A stretch of 64,000 nt of DNA from Martelella mediterranea (GTDB lineage: Bacteria; Pseudomonadota; Alphaproteobacteria; Rhizobiales; Rhizobiaceae), in assembly GCF_021021415.1 (NCBI RefSeq), contig NZ_JAINWJ010000008.1, positions 124,001 through 188,000 of the forward strand, written 5' to 3'. Under the pieces are notes generated by a model, which saw nothing but the letters and a program-made list of their open reading frames with translations, did not search any database and had not been told where the DNA came from. Both the position numbers and the translations under genes were made by a program. Below, piece by piece: positions 59,952 to 64,000 of the stretch; the first letter of the stretch is position 1; each line of letters starts with the position of its first letter.

Positions 59952-59977
59952 GCCGCCTGGCTCCAAAGCCGGGCGGC
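59952..59977 (+). terminator. stem-loop after tkt
   Basis: GCCGCCTGGC and GCCGGGCGGC pair over 10 bp with one G-U and a 6-nt loop (59952-59961, 59968-59977), 15 bp after the tkt stop codon. There is no U-tract. Confidence 0.55.
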
Positions 59978-60122
59978 GCGCCGGAAATTGCCGTAAACCA
60001 AAGTTGTTTGCTGAAATTCCGGTCGTAACTGTTTATATCGGGGCCGAGGCCTCGCAAGACCGTTTTCTCCGCTGCCCTCCCCGGAAGCTTCCAGAGATGT
60101 GCGGCCTTGGGACTTTGTGAAA

Positions 60123-60136
60123 CTATTCGCGAATAG
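60123..60136. promoter_or_regulatory. palindrome just upstream of gap
   Basis: CTATTCGCGAATAG is a perfect 14-bp palindrome centred on CG, ending 12 bp before the gap ATG and next to its GGGAG ribosome site. CG-centred palindromes are typical of LacI-family regulators of carbon metabolism. Confidence 0.5.
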
Positions 60137-60148
60137 GGAGTTTCTTAC

Positions 60149-61150
60149 ATGACTGTAAAAGTTGCCATCAATGGCTTTGGCCGCATCGGCCGCAACATTC
60201 TGCGCGCCATCATCGAGTCCGGCCGCAAGGATATCGAGGTCGTCGCCATCAACGATCTCGGCCCGGTCGAAACCAACGCCCACCTTTTGAAATACGACTC
60301 CGTGCATGGCCGCTTCCCGCATGAGGTCAAGGTGGATGGCGACACGATCGACGCCGGTCTCGGCCCGATGCGCGTCACCGCGATCCGCGACCCGAAGGAT
60401 CTCCCCTGGAGTGATGTCGACATCGCGCTGGAATGCACCGGCATCTTCACGGCCAAGGAAAAGGCGGAGATGCTGCTGGCAAGCGGCGCAAAGCGCGTTC
60501 TGGTCTCCGCGCCGTCTGCCGGCGCCGACAAGACCATCGTCTTCGGCGTGAACCACGACACGCTCACCAAGGACGACATCATCGTCTCCAACGGTTCGTG
60601 CACCACCAACTGCCTCGCGCCCGTCGCCTATGTGCTGCATGAGAAGTTCGGTATCGAGCGTGGCTACATGACCACGATCCACTCCTACACCGGCGACCAG
60701 CCGACGCTGGACACGATGCACAAGGACCTCTACCGCGCCCGCGCCGCCGCCCTCTCCATGATCCCGACCTCGACGGGCGCAGCCAAGGCGATCGGCCTCG
60801 TCGTGCCGGAACTGAAGGGCAAGCTCGACGGTTCCTCGATCCGCGTTCCGACCCCGAACGTCTCGGTCGTCGACCTGAAGTTCGTACCGAGCCGCGACGT
60901 GACCGAGGAAGAAGTCAACGCCGCCATCAAGGAAGCCGCCGAAGGCAAGCTGAAGGGCGTTCTGGAATACAGCGAAGAGCCGCTGGTCTCCCGCGACTTC
61001 AACCACGACCCGGCCTCGTCGATCTTCTCCGCCAAGCAGACCAAGGTCCTGGAAGGCAAGCTCGTGCGCGTCCTGTCGTGGTACGACAATGAATGGGGCT
61101 TCTCCAACCGCATGGGCGACGTCGCCGTCGCCATGGGCAAGCTGCTGTAA
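60149..61150 (+). CDS. gap: glyceraldehyde-3-phosphate dehydrogenase
   Basis: 333 residues. [13 protein letters not shown] is the Rossmann loop, [13 protein letters not shown] holds the catalytic cysteine and HSYTGDQ the catalytic histidine. It interconverts glyceraldehyde-3-phosphate and 1,3-bisphosphoglycerate. A palindrome sits at its start and a terminator at its end, so it may be its own unit despite following tkt. Confidence 0.98.
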   Translation: MTVKVAINGFGRIGRNILRAIIESGRKDIEVVAINDLGPVETNAHLLKYDSVHGRFPHEVKVDGDTIDAGLGPMRVTAIRDPKDLPWSDVDIALECTGIFTAKEKAEMLLASGAKRVLVSAPSAGADKTIVFGVNHDTLTKDDIIVSNGSCTTNCLAPVAYVLHEKFGIERGYMTTIHSYTGDQPTLDTMHKDLYRARAAALSMIPTSTGAAKAIGLVVPELKGKLDGSSIRVPTPNVSVVDLKFVPSRDVTEEEVNAAIKEAAEGKLKGVLEYSEEPLVSRDFNHDPASSIFSAKQTKVLEGKLVRVLSWYDNEWGFSNRMGDVAVAMGKLL

Positions 61151-61178
61151 GCTTCGCGAAGCCAGTTTGAATGCGATT

Positions 61179-61209
61179 GAGGCCGGGTTCGTCCCGGCCT
61201 CTTTCGTTT
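61179..61209 (+). terminator. Rho-independent terminator of gap
   Basis: GAGGCCGGG and CCCGGCCTC (61179-61187, 61193-61201) form a perfect 9-bp stem with a 5-nt loop, followed by TTTCGTTT. It begins 28 bp after the gap stop codon. Confidence 0.8.
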
Positions 61210-61273
61210 GGGCATTCTCGAAGCGCAACGACACCTCAGCGGGCTTCCGAGCAGCGCTCTTCGTGTGGCCCGG

Positions 61274-61409
61274 ATGCTCGTGTCAAGCACGAGCATGACA
61301 CGAGGTGGGGCGAGGTCATTTGCAACGACGGCTTTTCGAAGCATGACGACGGCTGCTTTTCAACACCGTCTCCCCCTCTCGGGGTCACCCTCGGGCTTGA
61401 CCCGAGGGT
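61274..61409. repeat. two palindromic intergenic repeats (TCAAG/CTTGA loop)
   Basis: ATGCTCGTG-tcaag-CACGAGCAT at 61274-61296 and ACCCTCGGG-cttga-CCCGAGGGT at 61387-61409 are perfect 9-bp hairpins. Their loops are reverse complements, so these are probably two members of one repeat family in opposite orientation, of the kind scattered through rhizobial genomes. Confidence 0.65.
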
Positions 61410-61448
61410 CCAGGCAGCACTCTCTGCGCAGCCGTAAGAGCAAGCCCC

Positions 61449-62363
61449 TCACGCGAACAACAGAACGAGCACGCCGCAGACCACCAGTCCGCAGCCCAGC
61501 AATTCCACGCGGGTGATCTTTTCCCTGAAGAACAGCACCGAGGTGGCGATGGTGAACAGCATCTCGACCTGCGCCACCGCCTTTACGATCGAGGCCTGCT
61601 GCAACGTCATCGCGATGAACCAGCCGAAGGACGCGGTCGCGCCGACGAAGCCGACGGCAAGAGCGGGACGCCATGCGCGGATAACCTTGCCAAGCTCCGC
61701 GCGGTCGAAGGCGAGCATGTAGGCGATCATCGCGACCGCCTGGATCACGATCACCACCAGCAGCGTGAACGCCGCCTGCATGATGCTGTCCGGCTGCGGC
61801 AGTGTGGGCGCCAGCGCCAGCGAGGCGGCGCGGTAGGATACCGCCGACAACCCGAACAAGGTGCCAGACGCGATGCCGATCAGCGCCGTCCGGGTCATCA
61901 GCCCAGCCACCAGTGCATGAAGGCTGACGGCGCTGCGCGACAGCGAAATCAGCATGACGCCGGCAATCGAGATCAGGATCGCGATCACCGCGACCGGCGA
62001 GATCGTCGCGCCGAAGAACAGGAAGGCGAGGATGGCGGCCTGGGCCGGCTCGGTGCGCGAATAGGCCGTGCCGACCGCGAAATTGCGGAAGGAAAACAGG
62101 TAGACGAGCAGGAAAGTCGCCGCGATCTGGCCGGCCGCGCCGATCACCGACCAGAACAGAAAGTCGCCGGTGACGGACGGTATCGGCCGGTCGAGACCAT
62201 AGGCGAGAATGGCGAAATAGAGCGCGGCGAACGGCACCCCGAACCCGAAACGGGTAAAGGTGGCGCCAAGCGTCGCCATGCGCCCCTTCAGATATTTCTG
62301 AAGCGAGGAACGCAGATTTTGCAGGAAGGCGGCCGCGAATGTGATGCCGATCCAGATTTCCAT
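61449..62363 (-). CDS. EamA/DMT superfamily permease
   Basis: 304 residues with about ten membrane segments in two repeats. FRNFAVGTAYSRTEPAQAAILAFLFFG and QQASIVKAVAQVEMLFTIATSVLFFREKI are the end-of-repeat motifs of the EamA family. The substrate is not readable. It is convergent with gap and its terminator region. Confidence 0.85.
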   Translation of the reverse strand: MEIWIGITFAAAFLQNLRSSLQKYLKGRMATLGATFTRFGFGVPFAALYFAILAYGLDRPIPSVTGDFLFWSVIGAAGQIAATFLLVYLFSFRNFAVGTAYSRTEPAQAAILAFLFFGATISPVAVIAILISIAGVMLISLSRSAVSLHALVAGLMTRTALIGIASGTLFGLSAVSYRAASLALAPTLPQPDSIMQAAFTLLVVIVIQAVAMIAYMLAFDRAELGKVIRAWRPALAVGFVGATASFGWFIAMTLQQASIVKAVAQVEMLFTIATSVLFFREKITRVELLGCGLVVCGVLVLLFA

Positions 62364-62428
62364 GGGAATTGACCTTGAAGAGGATGAGAAGGGGTAATCT
62401 CTGACGGTCGAAGCCGCCGCTCAGCCCT

Positions 62429-62533
62429 TCAAAGTCGCCCGTTCACCGTCTTGCAGAAATCGGCAAAGAACCGCACCGGCAGGCGCTTGCGGTCCTGCAG
62501 GATGATCGGGTTTTGGCGAATGGATCTGAACAT
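62429..62533 (-). other. 34-codon ORF, possibly a gene remnant
   Basis: An ORF from ATG 62533 reads with a C-terminal sequence (RKRLPVRFFADFCKTVNG) that vaguely resembles the end of a LysR-type regulator. No upstream part is present. It may be a relic or chance. Confidence 0.2.
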
Positions 62534-62626
62534 GGATCCTGTTTATCACGCCGCTCCCGACCGCGCCAGTTGCCGCAAATCGCAAATCCCGTTCCCTTCC
62601 CGCCCGCACTCTGCCATAAGGCAGGC

Positions 62627-63331
62627 ATGACAAAACCGATGACGCACCCCAAGAAAACCGATTTCGACACCGTCCGCGACTGGGTCTTCGATCTCGACAA
62701 CACGCTCTACCCGCATCACGTCAACCTGTTCTCGCAGGTCGACCGCAACATGACGGACTATGTCGCCCGGCTGCTCTCGCTGCCGCATGACGAGGCGCGG
62801 GTGCTGCAGAAGCAGTATTACCGCGACCACGGCACCACGCTGCAGGGGCTAATGATCAACCACCAGATCGACCCGAACGACTTTCTCGAAAAGGCGCACG
62901 AGATCGACTACACTGTGATCGAGCCCAATCCGGTTCTGGGCGAGGCGATCAAGGCGCTGCCGGGCCGCAAGTTCATCTTCACCAACGGCTCCGTGCCGCA
63001 TGCCGAGAAGACTGCCGCCGCACTCGGCATCCGCGATCATTTCGACGACATCTTCGATATCGTCGCCGCCGGCTTCATTCCGAAACCGGATGCTGCCGCC
63101 TATCGCAAATTCCTCGACCGCTCCGGCGTCGACACCAGTCATGCGGCGATGTTCGAGGACCTGCCGCGCAATCTGCGGGAGCCGAAAGCGCTCGGCATGC
63201 GCACCGTGCTGATCGTGCCGCCCAATCTGGAATACGGCTTTGCGGAGGCCTTCGAGCAACTCGGCGACGAGACCGGCCACATTGATTATGTGACGGAAAA
63301 CCTGACGGGCTTCGTGACAAGTCTACTATGA
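62627..63331 (+). CDS. pyrimidine 5'-nucleotidase-like HAD hydrolase
   Basis: 234 residues from ATG 62627. Motif I DLDNTLYPHHVNLF, motif II FTNGSVPHAEK, motif III in GFIPKPDAAAY and motif IV FEDLPRNLREP match the SDT1/pyrimidine 5'-nucleotidase group. It likely dephosphorylates a nucleotide or sugar phosphate. The longer reading to 62513 has no family support. Confidence 0.88.
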   Translation: MTKPMTHPKKTDFDTVRDWVFDLDNTLYPHHVNLFSQVDRNMTDYVARLLSLPHDEARVLQKQYYRDHGTTLQGLMINHQIDPNDFLEKAHEIDYTVIEPNPVLGEAIKALPGRKFIFTNGSVPHAEKTAAALGIRDHFDDIFDIVAAGFIPKPDAAAYRKFLDRSGVDTSHAAMFEDLPRNLREPKALGMRTVLIVPPNLEYGFAEAFEQLGDETGHIDYVTENLTGFVTSLL

Positions 63332-63443
63332 TGAACAGAGTATAAATTACCGATTATTCAGGCTACCTTTCCGTAAATTAAGTCGTCTTTCAGCAGGCGC
63401 TCACCTACTCTTTCCTCGTAGCCCCCAACACGAGGAAGAAGTC

Positions 63444-64000
63444 ATGAATCGCAAGCAGTTCACCGTCTCCGCCCTTGCCGCGACGCTGGCGCTCGGCGCT
63501 GCCGCAACACCGAGCCTTGCCCGCGACATGCGCGGCCCCGCTCCCGAGCGCGGCTTCATCTATCTGCTGAAGACCTCCGACGCCAACAAGGACGGCAAGA
63601 TCACCGAGGACGAGGTCGTGGCCTTCCAAGACGGCCGGTTCGAAGAAATCGACGTCAATGGCGACGGCGTGATCACGCCCGGCGAGTTTGCCGATTTCCG
63701 CAAGGCCGAGCGGCAGGCCTTCCGCGACGCCAATCCGCGCCCGCAGGGCAAAATGGCGGCGACGGACGCGGCGCCCGCAAAGCCCAGTCCAGGCGGCAAG
63801 ATGGCGGCCCAGAACGGCGGTCCGGATGGCATGCCCGGCCCCGACGGCAAGCCCGGCCGCAAGATGGCAAACAATGAAGCCGGCCCCAAGGGCATGAACG
63901 AGAATGCCCCGCGGCGCATGGCCATGAACGGCGACGGCCCGCAGCACCGCATGGATGGGCGCGACAGAGATGGCAAGAATTGGGACGGCAAGAAATGGGG
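63444..64000 (+). CDS. EF-hand protein with Met/Gly-rich tail, 3' truncated
   Basis: The frame runs off the right edge, so it is partial; 185 codons are visible. A Sec signal ends at SLA-R (about residue 27). Two EF-hands follow: DANKDGKITEDE (residues 45-56) and DVNGDGVITPGE (residues 70-81). The tail is rich in Gly, Met and Pro with repeated PGGKMA and GKPGRKMA-like units. It is probably a secreted calcium-binding protein. AGGAAGAAG precedes the ATG. Confidence 0.82.
   Translation, partial: MNRKQFTVSALAATLALGAAATPSLARDMRGPAPERGFIYLLKTSDANKDGKITEDEVVAFQDGRFEEIDVNGDGVITPGEFADFRKAERQAFRDANPRPQGKMAATDAAPAKPSPGGKMAAQNGGPDGMPGPDGKPGRKMANNEAGPKGMNENAPRRMAMNGDGPQHRMDGRDRDGKNWDGKKW

Overview
The window reads as chromosomal DNA of an alphaproteobacterium of the order Hyphomicrobiales, probably Rhizobiaceae or a near relative; the exact genus cannot be fixed from sequence alone. 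The reasons are the high GC content, a CcrM-type GANTC methyltransferase beside mutY, the DUF721/DsbA/SMC/PpdK block, the DUF4164-zapA-6S RNA-cycloligase-ymdB block divergent from tkt-gap, and rhizobial-style palindromic intergenic repeats.

About 1-37,560 is accessory and metabolic. It opens with a catabolic operon: a truncated DUF6282 hydrolase, a DctPQM TRAP importer, a BKACE (DUF849) beta-keto acid cleavage enzyme, a flavodoxin-fold quinone reductase and an SDR. Next, on the minus strand, is a BCCT betaine/choline-type carrier translationally coupled to an unusual lipoprotein with two solute-binding modules. A nitrogen-scavenging cluster follows (ureABCEFGD, urea channel, amt). Then come a FUSC-like membrane protein, an AspT/YidE-type exchanger, a CLC Cl-/H+ exchanger, a four-module envelope protein, and a phnDCEE phosphonate/phosphite importer followed by a frameshifted pseudogene.

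28,294-36,887 is a phosphate/arsenic block: an LMW-PTP arsenate reductase, a PhoB-box-driven pstSCAB-phoU operon ending in a PhoB-like regulator whose phospho-acceptor Asp is Asn, an ArsR-ArsC fusion gene behind a perfect inverted repeat, and arsR-arsC-arsH. No arsenite efflux pump is present in the window. The block ends at a probable IS66 relic and the 3' end of tRNA-Gln(TTG), which looks like the border between accessory and core DNA.

37,564-64,000 is mostly core: MBL hydrolase, ppdK, smc, dsbA-like, DUF721, mutY-HAD, ccrM, then a small variable stretch (DUF1254/DUF1214 protein, L,D-transpeptidase, LysR regulator, DUF6790-like protein, glutaredoxin-MauE fusion), then ymdB, the folate cycloligase, 6S RNA, zapA, DUF4164, tkt, gap, an EamA permease, a pyrimidine 5'-nucleotidase-like HAD protein and a truncated EF-hand protein.

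The most unusual items are the BCCT plus dual binding-protein pair, the degenerate PhoB-like regulator at the end of the pst operon, and the ArsR-ArsC fusion with its operator. Functions are assigned from motifs read by eye; no database search was run.
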